The notes under the pieces are model-generated. The model saw only the letters and a program-made list of their open reading frames with translations. It searched no databases and was not told where the DNA came from. Positions 44,860 to 56,528 of a DNA stretch of 64,000 nt are shown piece by piece (position 1 is the first letter of the stretch; each line of letters opens with the position of its first letter). A program made the position numbers and the translations under genes. The DNA is from Tetracentron sinense. Its lineage: Eukaryota > Streptophyta > Magnoliopsida > Trochodendrales > Trochodendraceae. The stretch is from positions 14,929,827 through 14,993,826 of the forward strand of contig CM026551.1 in assembly GCA_015143295.1 (NCBI GenBank), given 5' to 3'.

Positions 44860-45600
44860 TAGGTTCTAAGGAATGGAAAATCTTGCTGTTTTAGTTTTCT
44901 CTGTGTGCTTCCCAACTTGCCTGGTTAGGTTCTAAGGAATGGAAAATTTTGCTGTTTTGGTTTTCTCTGAATGTGTGCTTCCCAACTTGGTTAAATTATT
45001 AGAAGTTACTTCTAATACATATAACAACAACAAAGTCATAAGAAATGGGAAATAGTTAACGGACCAATGGAGCATTTAAGAGGGGGGCATCCACCTATTG
45101 GTGGATGCCTTAGGTTTGCAAATTGATTAACATTTAAGAGGGGGGCATCCACCAATAGGTAGATGCATGTCTTAGGTTTGCAAATGGAATTCATGGATCT
45201 GTATATATTAAGAGAGTTTTGAGGCATTGTAGACAAGTTATGTTGACAAAATCATTGTCTTGAAAATTTCATAGGCACATGGCTCCAAATCAATGGAAAT
45301 TTTTCCCCGACATGCTATTAAGTACAAGCATACACAAGATCCTTCCCTATATATATATATGACTTAAATACAACTTAACGTCATTGAAGCAGGGCCAGAA
45401 ATTTATTGTATACACACAGTATACTTGATTGAAAATATTAGTAATGTTGATGAAATTGTGCGAGTGTAGAATATTGATGATGAAATGAAGGATTCGAGTT
45501 TCACGCCATAGGTGCATAGTTCCAAATATAAGGAAAATTTTTTCCACATGTAATTAAGTACAAGCATACACAAGATCGTTGTCTTGAATAGTCAATAATG
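44860..45600. repeat. Cluster of short tandem and near-tandem duplications
   Basis: GGTTAGGTTCTAAGGAATGG starts two units of about 66 bp (44860-44990). AAGAGGGGGGCATCCACC starts two units of about 60 bp (45075-45190). ATTAAGTACAAGCATACACA ends two units at 45240-45340 and 45490-45590. No gene is supported. Confidence 0.7.
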
Positions 45601-45637
45601 AAAACCACAATTGCCTTGATATATAGATATATATATA

Positions 45638-46460
45638 GAGTAAGGTTCCTATTAGCACAGCTGATAGGAACCTCTTGTAAGCGAATTCCCTTTGACCGTC
45701 AGATCGTTTAACCACTTTAATCCTATGTCTATGGAAGGAAACCCCAAAACAAGGAGTGGTTTTGGATTTGGGAGAAATTTTACTTCCTTAAAATCGAGAA
45801 TCCCTCTTTTCCCGTAGAAAATCTCTCTCCCTCCGAAAAATTGTTCGTTCTCTCCCACCTCTCGTTCATACCTCCATAGTTTTTTTTTTTCTAAAACCCC
45901 ATGGGCAGTGCAGCAATGGTTGCGAGTCTATGCAGCAAGGATTTCTCTCAACATCACCACGAATACCACATGATCATTTGGAAGTTAATTCCAATGTCAA
46001 TAAAAAAATGGGTAGAAAGAGCAGCTTTAATTCCAGAGATCCAAATATTTGTTACTGACTGATACATACACTTGCCCATATAACTACTCTCCTCAACCCA
46101 GAAACAGAGTGAAATGCTTTAAATTAAACTCTAGTATGATTATTTTGAAGGAAACTTCTGGTTTTTCAAGCCATGGCCAGCCTTTGATTTTTCATGATTC
46201 AGCGACAATATAAGTCTACCCCACATGTTGTAGAGCTGTGAGATTACAAGAAGATGAGAGGGAGAGCCGAATGAGTAGGAGGGAGAGAGAAAGAGCCGTG
46301 AGAGAATATACCCGGTTTTCCTATTTAATGAGAGTGGTTTCACTCAAAAACTACTGGTTTTAAGTTTGAGGGTTGGATTTAAAAGACCCCAACATCTAAT
46401 GGTTACGAATTCACTGCTTACTAGAGTTTCTAGTAAGTGTAGCTATTAGGAACCCTACTC
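45638..46460. mobile_element. Long-TIR MITE (GAGTAGGGTTCCTATTAG family), first copy
   Basis: Ends GAGTAAGGTTCCTATTAGC and, inverted, GAGTAGGGTTCCTAATAGC lie within TA repeats. The arms also share TGTAAGCGAATTC/AGTAAGCAGTGAATTC. The flanking TA tracts mask the TSD. Confidence 0.7.
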
Positions 46461-46480
46461 TCTATATATATATATATATA

Positions 46481-47231
46481 GAGTAGAGTTCTTATTAGGG
46501 TGGCTTACTAGAGACTCTAGTAAGCACCGAATTTCTAACCACTCGATTTTTACTCTCTTCAAATCTAACGGTGGTTAGAAAAATAGTTTTTTAGAGTTTA
46601 AAATCACCCCCATCAATTTGTAACCAACTCTCTCATTAATAGGAGAGAGAGAACGAGAGGAGAGAGTAGGAGTGGGAGTCCATGAGAGAGTTTGAGAAAA
46701 GACCGGTTACGCCCATGTGGTCGCCACGTGTCCATTTTTTACACCCCTTAATTGTGGTTAAGATTCACCTATCCCTAGGGTTCACCCAACTATCTTTGGG
46801 TTTTAGAAAAAAATTAACATTAGAAGTTGGTAAATTTTAACCATGGTTAACAATTTTTTTTTTCTAAAAACTAAGGATAGGTGGGTGAACCATAGGGGTG
46901 AGTAAATCTTAACCACAGTTAAGAGGTTCAAAAAGGACATGTGGCCACCTCAGGGGTGTAACCGATTTTGGAAAAACCGGTGACAACTGGAGAAGAATAG
47001 AGTAGGAGAAAACAAAGTGATTAGGAGAGAAAACATATGAAAGTGATTAGGAGAGAGAATGAACAGACTCTCCTATTAATGGGGGAGTTTGTTACAAATT
47101 GATAGGATGATTTTAAACTCTAAAAAACTGTTTAATTTCTAGCTACCGTTAGATTTGAAGAGAATAAAAATCGTGTGGTTAGAAATTCGGTGTTTACTAG
47201 AGTCTCTAGTAAGCCACCCTAATAGGAACTC
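46481..47231. mobile_element. Long-TIR MITE (GAGTAGGGTTCCTATTAG family), second copy
   Basis: The left arm TTAGGGTGGCTTACTAGAGA and CTCTAGTAAGCACCGAATTT is mirrored by the right arm with the same units. Pairing continues over about 190 bases per arm, through AACCCACTCT-like and CTCCTATTAAT segments. It sits in TA repeats only 20 bases from the first copy and contains another foldback at 46715-46965. Confidence 0.75.
46715..46965. mobile_element. CACGTG/TTAACC foldback nested in the second long-TIR MITE
   Basis: Arms GTGGTCGCCACGTGTCC and TTAATTGTGGTTAAGATTCA, with the inverted GAGGTGGCCACATGTCC and TTAACTGTGGTTAAGATTTA. It is nested or a derived core. Confidence 0.65.
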
Positions 47232-47246
47232 AATTATATATATATA

Positions 47247-47760
47247 CTAGCAAAGACCCCGTGCAATGCACGGTAATAATTAAGAATATCTAAAATTAAA
47301 TAGTATTATTTATTTATTTAAATATTAAGTAATATATTTTAAGAATATTTCATAAATTTTATTTTTAATAGTATAAGTTTTTTATTATTTGTATTAATTA
47401 ATTAATTTATAATAATAATTTATTATTATTTTAATAATATTTATAGGAAAATCATAAGTTTCTTAATATTAAACTTAAATTAATACACCAAAGAGTTGGA
47501 GATAAGAGAGAACTCTACAATAGTGGAGATAGATAGGGCTCTAGGATGAGATAGTGGGTGCCAAACCTGTAAGAGTTAGAGATAAGAGAGGAGTCTACAA
47601 TAGTGGAGATAGAAAGGGTTCTAGGATGAAATAGTGGGTCTCAAATTTGAACAGTGGAGATTAAAGAGAAAAGCCACATGTCATCTCTAAAATAGAACTT
47701 ATGAGATTTGAGGGATTGAAGTTTGGAGAGCAAAGAGAAAAGTCTTATTTCTTTATATTA
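47247..47760 (-). mobile_element. Non-autonomous Helitron H3
   Basis: The minus strand ends with hairpin CCGTGCATTGCACGG, GGTCTTTG and CTAG|T. Its 5' end is cut after TAATATAAAG by H4. The missing terminal bases appear on the far side of H4, as TAGTAGTAGA at 48568-48577 on plus. Confidence 0.8.
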
Positions 47761-48567
47761 CTAGCAGAGACCCCGTGCGATGCACGATAATAATTAAGAA
47801 TATCTAAAATTAAATAATATTATTCATTTATTTAAATATTAAGTAATATATTTCAAGAATATTTCATAAATTTTATTTTTAATAGTATTAGTTTTTTATT
47901 ATTTGTATTAATTAATTAATTTTATAATAATAATTTATTATTATTTCTATAACATTTATAGGAAAATCATAAGTTGTTTAGTATTAAACTTAAATGAATA
48001 CACCCAAGAGTTGGAGATAAGAGAGAACTCTATAATAGCAGAGATAGATAGGACTCTAAGATGAGATAGTGGGTCCCAAACCTGTAAGAGTTGGAGATAA
48101 GAGAGGAATCTATAATAGTGGAGATAGAGAGGGCTCTAGGATGAAATAGTGAATCCCAAATTTGAATGGTGGAGATTAAATAGAAAAGCAACATGTCATC
48201 TCTAAAATAATGAGATTGGAGGGATTGAAGTTTGGAGAGCAAAGAGTTTGATAACCGATTACCTAAATCAAACGGTGGAAATTAAAGAGGGAAGCCACAT
48301 GGCATCCTTAGGATTGAACATATAAGCATTTTGGGAGATAGAGATGTGTGAGAGAAAATTTATGAGAAAATTTAGGAGAGGTTAAAGATTGTTTTGTTTG
48401 ACGTCAGTTTGTAAAGACGTATTGTTTGATAACTAATGACCTAAATCAAACGGTGGAGATTAAAGAGGGAAGTCACATGGCATCCCTAGGATTGAACGTA
48501 TATGATTCGAGAGATTAGAGTCTGGAGAGCAGGGAGAAAGTCTGATTTCTTTATATTATAGTATAGA
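47761..48567 (-). mobile_element. Non-autonomous Helitron H4 inserted in H3
   Basis: On the minus strand it starts TCTATACTATAATATAAAG and ends with the GTGCATCGCAC hairpin, GGTCTCTG and CTAG followed by T. Its insertion point is an A|T step inside the 5' end of H3, as expected for Helitrons. It has no Rep/helicase. Confidence 0.8.
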
Positions 48568-48581
48568 TAGTAGTAGATATA

Positions 48582-49122
48582 CTAGTAGAGACCCTGTGCG
48601 ATGCACGTGTGTGAATAAAATAAAAATCTCTACATCTCTCTCTATCCCTCTTATCACAATCTCCTAAAATTTCTCTCTACATTCTCTCTCTATCATTCTT
48701 ATCTCTCTCTTTATCCTTTATCATAATCCCATAAAATCTCTCTCTACATTCTCTATCTCTCTTATCACAATCTACATTCTCTCTCTATCATTCTTATCTC
48801 TCTCTTTATCCTTTATCAGAATCCCCTAAAATCTCTTTCTACATTCTCTATCTCTCTTATCACAATTTCCTAACATCTCTCTCTACATTCTCTATCTCTC
48901 TTATCATAATTTCCTAAAATCTTTCCAATGATTTTTGAATTGTGAAGAAAACGTATGTATCCCCTAAAATCTCTCCAATAGTTTTTGAATTGAGAGGGAG
49001 ACGTTTAAAATGGGTGCCACGTGACATTCTTAAAATAGAAGTCATAGAATTTATAGGATTAAAGATTGGAGAGCAAATAGAGGGGATTAGGTGTTGCTTA
49101 TTTCTTTATATTATATTATATA
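48582..49122 (-). mobile_element. Non-autonomous Helitron H5, CT-rich
   Basis: It has the end CACAGGGTCTCTACTAG|T with a degenerate hairpin. The 5' end TAATATAATATAAAG fades into TA repeats. The interior is CTCTCTACATTCTCTATCTC-type low-complexity sequence, unlike H1-H4. Confidence 0.65.
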
Positions 49123-49811
49123 TATATATATATGAGTCAGTCTAGGGGTACTTCCTATTTTTACTCCTTATCTAAGTCACCCTTAAAAAAATCAATGGTT
49201 TTAAATGTCGTTGAGGTGGCGTCTTTTACAAAATTAAATAATTCCAAAACGCCCCCTTCTTCCAAAAATTTGTCTCATTAATGGTGAACGACTGACTCAA
49301 ATCCTCTATGCTATCTCCTCTTCAGCTTTCCTCTTCGCTGCAATGATGTCTCCTTCCTTCCCCTTTCATTTCTTTGAATCCCGCGTATGGTTTTCTTCAC
49401 CGGGGATCTCCTTCCTTTTCCTCTAAGGCTGTGTTTTGATATTCAGTGGAATCGAAGTTGCTATGGTTTTGGCCATGGTAGCCCTTTGAATCTGTTGTTC
49501 TAATTCTTCTTGATTTTCATTTGTTTCTTTGCTATTCTTCTTCTTTTCTTCCTGATTTCCAATAGTCTCAGTCATCTGCCTTCTTTGCTCTCTTACATTG
49601 CTTGGGTTTCATAGCAAGTCCTACTCTTTCTTTGCCTCTCAGGGGGCCAATATCAAGACTCCCAAGATTGATAGTAAAAAGGTTGGGGAAGAACAAGAGA
49701 AGTCTCGGAGACACTCATAACTGGAAGTAAAATGTGTAATCTGCTTGGGCATTGCAGGATATCCCCCTTGGTTGAGTCTCTTAGGGGGCCTAATACCTTA
49801 TATATTTGATA
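49123..49811. other. Unassigned stretch
   Basis: A TA microsatellite at about 49112-49133 is followed by CT-rich, exon-like sequence (TCTTCTTTTCTTCCTGATTTCC) with no usable frame. Confidence 0.35.
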
Positions 49812-49980
49812 GGGAAATGATTTTGAGACCGCAAAAGGGCCGAGACCTCCAAGACCGTGCATGGATGCACGGGATTGCAGGTGGGGCCTACCATGTGAAC
49901 GTGGACCCCACCTGAAATCCCGTGCATGCATGCACGGTCTCAGTGGTCTCCGCCCTTTTGCACTCTCAGTAGCAAAGTCC
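49812..49980. mobile_element. Mutator-like hairpin MITE (GAGACC/GGGCC family)
   Basis: Arms GGGAAATGATTTTGAGACCG and, inverted, GGACTTTGCTACTGAGAGTG then share CAAAAGGGC. Flanks TATTTGATA (49803-49811) and TACTTGATA (49981-49989) make a 9-bp TSD with one mismatch. Inside is the near-palindrome CCGTGCATGGATGCACGG. Confidence 0.8.
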
Positions 49981-50764
49981 TACTTGATACTAGACCTGCT
50001 TTACGCATTAAATTTAGGAACTCTAGACTTCTAGACTCCAATCAAAGATGATTACCTAGACCTATAGACTTCTGGACTGCCAAGAATGATTAGTAAGAAG
50101 AATGAGGAAGAACAAGAGAAATGGTATGAGGCCCTCCCAACTGAACAAATAGAGGTCATAAATCATAAATTTAACGGATAATGGTAAGAGATTTGGTTAA
50201 GTAAGGAGAAGGTATATATTAGGCCCTCCTAAACTCCAATTAAAGATGATCACCTACTCCCTAAACATAAATTAAACAAATTGAAAACCATAATATAATT
50301 ATTTAAATTAAATCCATGCTATAAATATTCATGCTAAACATGTCAATACAAAAAAATAGCAAAAAATAAAATATAAAAACATGCTAATTAATCTAATCAC
50401 CCAGAATCATGATCATGCTAAATTCAGAAAAATTACCTAAAATAGCATCAAATACAAAAAAATATTAACCTAAATTTTAACCTAAGAGAGTTGAATACAA
50501 AAGAGGGCTACCTATGTATCTATCTTAATTGAATTGAGCCACAGGTAATTCCAAAAAATGCACCTCAACATATTTTTAGAATTTTTTAATCTTTTCTGGT
50601 TTTTTTTATAAAAAAAAATGGCCTGAACAGTTTAAGCTTGTAAGCACTCATTTTTGCATTCCTAGCTCTTCCCCATGCTTTTCTTACCCTAGACTCCAAG
50701 AGCTTACTATCGCGCATACCCTACCTATCCCTAGGTCCATTCCTAAACATGAGGAACTCATCTT
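49981..50764. other. Unassigned AT-rich stretch
   Basis: Nothing beyond short A/T-rich sequence is seen before the CACTA end. Confidence 0.35.
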
Positions 50765-52480
50765 CACTACAACAAAAATGAATTTTAGTGGTGGAAATAA
50801 ACCATCACTAAATGTAGAGTTTGTCTTTAAAATTTTTGCCGATTGGAAAAATGCATTGTCGCCATTTCGAGGGTAGTAATAGCTTCAGTAAAATAATTAG
50901 CGACAAAAATTTCTATCTATCACTAAAATAGAGATGTAAAATAACTGTCACTATAGATAAAGGTTCTGTCGTTAATATCCAAAAAAGGGCAACCATTTCC
51001 AGGTAATTAGCGACGAAAATGACTTTCAACATCGGTTTTGCTCACATCAGCGACATATAATTTTTCATCTCTAAGAGATTTTTACCAACGGTAATGTTGC
51101 CGTTGCTGAAAGTTAATTTTAACGAGAGAGAAACATTCATCATAATTAGGTCAAGTTTTACTGAACCACAAACCGTTACAATTTATGCAAGTACTGGTGG
51201 AAACCAACTGTTGCTAATGCCTATATTTAGTGTGACGGGTGTGTTTCCATCTTGAATTCCTATTTTCAAAAAAATAAAAAAAAGACATTAGCGACAAGAC
51301 GGAATCCGTTGCTAATGCCTGTAAAAAAAATAATATACATAAAAATCTACCAGTAATTTGTTCATATTTAACCTATAACTTATTCCATTCAAATTTAACA
51401 ATGTAGTATAATGCAATATTCTCGTAAAACAATAAAATAAAATTAATACATAAAATTTAATTTACATAATATTCATCCACATAAAACAAAAGAAATATGT
51501 TGGATCCACTAAGTGCTGGGTATCATTAAGAGGATGGGTAGCGTCAAAATCGGTCGAATGAAACTCAGTGTCATACTGTCCTTTTGGCTCCCAAAACTCT
51601 CTATAAATCCTTTGCATTCTCAACATTCAGCTTCTTAACTCACCCATCTCTGCCTTCAAACAAGCCTCGACAACTGTTGTAAGAGCCTTGACATCCCCAA
51701 CCACCCTCCTCCAATTATCGGCATCCACAGCGGTGCATTCTCCATGAACTGAGTAGGAGTTACACCCAAACCGTAGGTACGAACGAACTCATGTCCATCT
51801 GCACCTATGACCCAGGTGACCTCATTCCGGGCAGTACTACTATCACTGCCCTTGTGACACTGGCTTGCGATTTGCTTAATCCGTGCTTGCAATTCAAAGT
51901 TAGTAAAAATAATAATTAACAAAATGAAAAATATAAGCAGCTGACACTCGCATATGATTAAGTTGTTAGAAGCTTAACATACCATCTTGTCTGCCGAGGC
52001 CTCATACACGAACGATCTATTCCGTCGTGTATGGATGATCCTAAATATATGCATCCTATCGAGTTCCTGCCCCTTTGGATGCACAAGTCGCTGTCATCGT
52101 GAAAAATATATTATATTATTAAAATTACTACTAGTGAATGTTTAAATTAATATTTAGCAAGAAGTATTAAACAAGGGCAAAGAATATACTTCCTTTGTGC
52201 AATACTGCGCTTAAGGCTTCGTGCCACTGCCAGTGGTGTGAGACATTAGTAGCTTGTCCCTATTGTCCTTGTTCCTAGAACTCATTGCCACAATATTGGA
52301 TCGACTCTAGCGTCACAATGGCTCGGGCACCATATCTAAATTCATCGAGTGGCTATACTGATCCGTGGCTATTTTTCCATGCCATTTAATCCCCGAAACA
52401 CCACATACATTACCTACATGGATCGTCCAAGTAGGCACCTTTCCAATACTATTAACTTATCTTGATTTGGGCTTTTCCAA
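50765..52480 (-). mobile_element. CACTA (En/Spm) element end with Ptta-type gene remnant
   Basis: CACTACAACAAAAATGAATTT at 50765 is a CACTA terminus. Subterminal AGCGAC(A/G)AAAAT and GTTGCTAATGCC motifs recur up to 51310 in both orientations. A Ptta/En-Spm-like coding remnant follows on the minus strand. The opposite terminus was not found, so the right limit is approximate. Confidence 0.6.
51610..52330 (-). pseudogene. Ptta/En-Spm transposon protein remnant
   Basis: Minus-strand stretches give HTTGSGTKP, then ELDRMHIFRIIHTRRNRSFV with YEASADKMV, then ARIKQIASQCHKGSDSSTARNEVTW. The blocks follow the order of plant Ptta/En/Spm (Transposase_24) proteins: a T-H-x-R/K block for the DNA element, then an E-T-W-like segment. 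Stops and frame changes separate them, and no start is preserved. These proteins accompany CACTA transposons and the biochemical role is not settled. Confidence 0.5.
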
Positions 52481-52597
52481 TCAATAAATCCCCAAATCAG
52501 TAATCTTGATTTAATGTTCTTCAGCTATGGCATGGCTCTGTTCTTGGATTTCCTCTATGGCTTGATTAGGTCCTAATTGAGGGCAGCAAATATTTAT

Positions 52598-53443
52598 GGG
52601 TGGTGTTACGGGCACCCCAGATTTTGATGGATAAACACCATAAGTAAAAAAATCATGATTTATGTACTGAAAGGACTATAATACCATTCATTATCTTCTT
52701 TAACCTCTCGTTTTCTTCCGAGGAGATAAACAATAATTAAGCAAACACCCAATTAACTCGATAACGTTGCAGCAGAGCATGAAAATCATAAAAGCACTAA
52801 AGAGTAAACCTGCAAAAGGTGAGTGGCATAAGCTTGATTCCGTCATTGACACCAAAGAATCATAAAGACGGCTACACTGATCTAGCCCCTGGCTTTCGTC
52901 CCTATACTCCAATATCCACTCCATACATACAGACAGAACACTTCTGTTAGCAATTCAAACCATAAATAAGTATATACAACAAAAAACAATAATAACAGCA
53001 AAAAAAAAATCAAATTTCGGCATAAACTAGAGCATCCAGGTACACATTGCTTCAACATATATTTTTATAGAGATTAGACCCACTCATCCATGGAAAAATA
53101 ACCACTTCCAGATCTAGTTAGAATTCACTTTGCCCAAAACAAAGATCTCTAAATCCTCCCTAGATGAAAAGGAAAAAAAAAAAAAGACAATTAGAAGGAG
53201 TAAGACGAGAGAAACAACCTCGATCTGAAACAGAAATTTCTAAGAATCGGGATGAAGATCGGCCCATTTCCTACTGTAGCATGCTGGAGTTTTATTATTG
53301 GTGAAGAGATAAAGCTGCCACGGTTTGGTAAAGACAAAGGGGATGATGAATAGGAAAATAAAGAAGGGTATTATTGTCATTTAAAATGTTTTTTCACTTA
53401 TGGTGTTTAGTCATCAAACTATGGGGTGCGGGTAGCACCACCC
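52598..53443. mobile_element. Non-autonomous hAT element with perfect TSD and exon-like cargo
   Basis: Ends GGGTGGTGTTACGGGCACCCC and, inverted, GGGTGGTGCTACCCGCACCCC continue with TTTGATG(G/A) and AAACACCATAAGT. ATATTTAT is duplicated exactly at 52590-52597 and 53444-53451. On the minus strand, 52924-52810 reads MEWILEYRDESQGLDQC and LYDSLVSMTESSLCHSPFAG, followed by a GT donor-like site, with a leader-like stretch upstream. This resembles a captured first exon. I do not recognise the source gene. Confidence 0.85.
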
Positions 53444-53451
53444 ATATTTAT

Positions 53452-55191
53452 ACATGGGTATCAATCCAAAATCATACAAAAAAAATTTAGTCCTTTAGTC
53501 CTGAAAACCATTTAGTTGAATATATGACCGTTCTCAAAACTCTTCCTTCAATTAGTACAAATGTGATATTCAACGTACACTATTTCAGAAACTTATTTCC
53601 TAAGTAGGTTAACTTCAACCCTGTTTTGATTCACAACTGCTATCGATCTATATAATCTACAATATGTATTTGTTTTGATGAGGGATTGATAAAGCTTGTC
53701 TTCTTTGGTTAGCTTAATGACACTTATATTGAGATTATGAAAATATATTGTTATTATTGTTGGAAAGTGAGTAATATTTTTAATATGACGAGTTCTTTGG
53801 TTCCATTATGTATGCATGTACTAAAAGGGTAAAATTACCAAGAAAGATGATGAATAAACTCTCTTACTGTTAAATTTGCAATTGGGTATAGACTTTTCCA
53901 AGGTTTTGGGCAAGGCCTGGTACAGGCTTGCGGCCGAAGGGGATCTTTGAGAAATTTGAAATCCTGACTCCTTTAAGGGAAATTTGTGAAAATCTTTGAG
54001 GGAATCTTTTGAGAAATTTCTTTCTAATCTCTTTCTACTCTCTCTTTTGCAATTAATTCAAGAGGGCTTTTGGAGCTTTAATCTTTTCTTGCTTTTAGCA
54101 AACCAAAGATTACAAGGAAGAACCTCTTCCTTTTGCAATTCATTCATCTTTTGTTTATTATTATTATTATATTTGTAGCAGACTTTATCTCTCTAGTTTG
54201 CTTCTTTGGAATTTCTACAAATTTTTTTTAAAATCTTTGTTAAATTAAGGAGATCAACTCCTAAAATTGGCCTCTTGACTTGATTTGGAATCTATCAACT
54301 TTGGATGGGCTGATTTTTCAGCTGGACTCCACCCATCGTTGATCTACCTCAATTTGCATACCCATGGTTTGATCAATCCCTGAACGAATTCGACAATCTC
54401 TAATTTAGTTATCTTTGGGCAACTTCCAAAAGATGATTTGTTGCTAAAAGATATGTTGGTGGTAGTTATAGAACACCTTTAAAATAGGGTGGATGTAATT
54501 GGCATGCCTCGAAAATAGGCCAAAAAGTAACCCAAAAGCCTCTAGTTGGACATTTTAGTAACTTTTCCCACTTCTCAATATTTTGGACATAGAAAAGGCT
54601 TGACAATGTGGCGTGTGAGCCCTATTCTAATGCATTCTCTACTCTTAACCAAAAATCCAACACTTAGTAAACCAATAACACCTGTTGGATTTTAGTTGAA
54701 AGCAAGGAGGATATGTGTTGTTTTTTAATTGAGAGTAGGAATATAACAGTAGGGCTAGAAGGTCTCTTTTGACAATCGGTTATTAAACCTTTTTATCACT
54801 ATTTTAGCTGATCTGAGGCATTTTGGAATTATCCACTAAGCATCATTTTCATTTTTTTTCAAATGCTTAATGGGAGACTTTGGAAACTTCTTAAGTAGGT
54901 CATAGGACGACCTGTATGCCCTACAAGGGTGGGTGCATATGTGGGTACTTACAACTGTTCTTCTTTGTCGAAAATTGCGAGCAATTGAACCAAAGGCCAG
55001 CAAAACTTATGTTTTGCAGACTAAAACATGTAAGAATATGTTGCATGGCAGATGTCTACTCTAATGATAACCTCAACTTGCCAACAAATGGATTAAGGAT
55101 AGTGGTAGGAATTGACCAGGATCTGGATTTACTGCCCAAGACGAGCACTTGTCCTGGGTTCAATGAACCCGCCTGGTCCATTGAAGCCGGT
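53452..55191. other. Unassigned intergenic stretch
   Basis: AT-rich. Open frames at 53996 and 54916 on the plus strand resemble no known protein. No terminal repeats are recognised. Confidence 0.35.
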
Positions 55192-55906
55192 CTCGGGCAC
55201 AGAGTGCAAATCTTCTAGTCCTCACTTAATACCAAAATTGGTATTAGGGCCACACATTCATTGAAATTTTGACACCTTAAAAAACACTTAATATACTTAT
55301 TTAATGTACTTAGAAACCCAACAAGGGCAAACGAGTAATTTATTCTTTACCCTTTTATCTTTGTATCTCCGACTTCTTTTTTCTTCCTTACGATAGTCTT
55401 GCAAGACATCCTAATGAGGTTGGCGCCTTACGGGAAAAAAATATTAACCTTTCTGATTTGTCTTATTGTCTGCAGTATTATTAGGATTTTTTTTTTTTTG
55501 TAAATTTCTCATTACTAACCTTATTATCATGATATTTGTGTGGATTCCAAGCTGTGTCGAGTGATTTGCACAGTGAACATGGAAGAGGCTGTTGTATGCA
55601 AAGATCGTCACAATTTGATCCACGAAGAGGGAAAACTGGTATCAATCCTCTTATAGACACTCATCTGCAGAATCTCTCACCTTGATATGTTAACTTTTCT
55701 TTTTTAGGGGGTTAAATCCTTGGTCTGTTAACTTGCGTAGAAGAAAAGAGGATGAATAAATGATATACAAATTGATAATAGGAGAGATTTCATACATGTA
55801 CACTCATGGTGGACCTTTGGATGAGCTGCAACCTAAGGTTTTTGTAACATCATAAACGTTGATGTGCAAATCCTGAGAACCATCCATCATTTTAATCACT
55901 TAAAAC

Positions 55907-56528
55907 CAATGTTACCTGGTTCGCCGGTTCGGATTCGGGTTAATTCGCCACTTTAGAGTGAACCTGATTCGCTAGGGGTAGGATGAGTCGGTTCGCTTAG
56001 GTTTTTAGTTTGGTTTTTTTTGGTAAACTCAATCATACCACAAGGCAATGACTTAAGGCAAATACAAGGAAATACTCGCACCACCCATGCATGCAAAACT
56101 CACACACACACAGCACACACATGCAGCCCTTGTAAGCTTCACCCTAGAGCTCCTCAAGACAGGTACCAACAATATTAATATATTATATAAATAATTGTGT
56201 AAATAAATATATTATAAATAATTATTTTTAAAAAGGCATTAAAAATACATTTAAAATTTAAAAAAAAAAAAGAAAAAAAAATGGTTTTATGCCCAATTCG
56301 TGAACCCAGAAAACAAATTCGCCAAATTCAAAGTATAAGTTCGTTGAGCTTAAAGAACAAATTCGTTAAATCCAAACAAAAAGTTCGTGGAATCTGAAAA
56401 GCAAATTCTCTAAACCATAGCTATTAGGTTCGCTGATTTTCATGAACCGGAATGAACCGAACCACGAACTGATTTGCTCCGAACCAGTTCGCAGTTCGAA
56501 CTAGTGGGTAGTGAAATAGGTAACCCTC
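55907..56528. mobile_element. hAT MITE nested in the Mutator-like element
   Basis: Ends CAATGTTACCTGGTTCG and, inverted, GAGGGTTACCTATTTC lie between perfect CTTAAAAC duplications (55899-55906 and 56529-56536). The interior is GGTTCG/CGAACC-rich with a CA-rich patch near 56095-56125. Confidence 0.85.

Noticed and set aside
54916-55218. 100-codon plus-strand open frame
   Set aside because: It resembles no family I know and runs into the arm of the Mutator-like element. It is probably chance.
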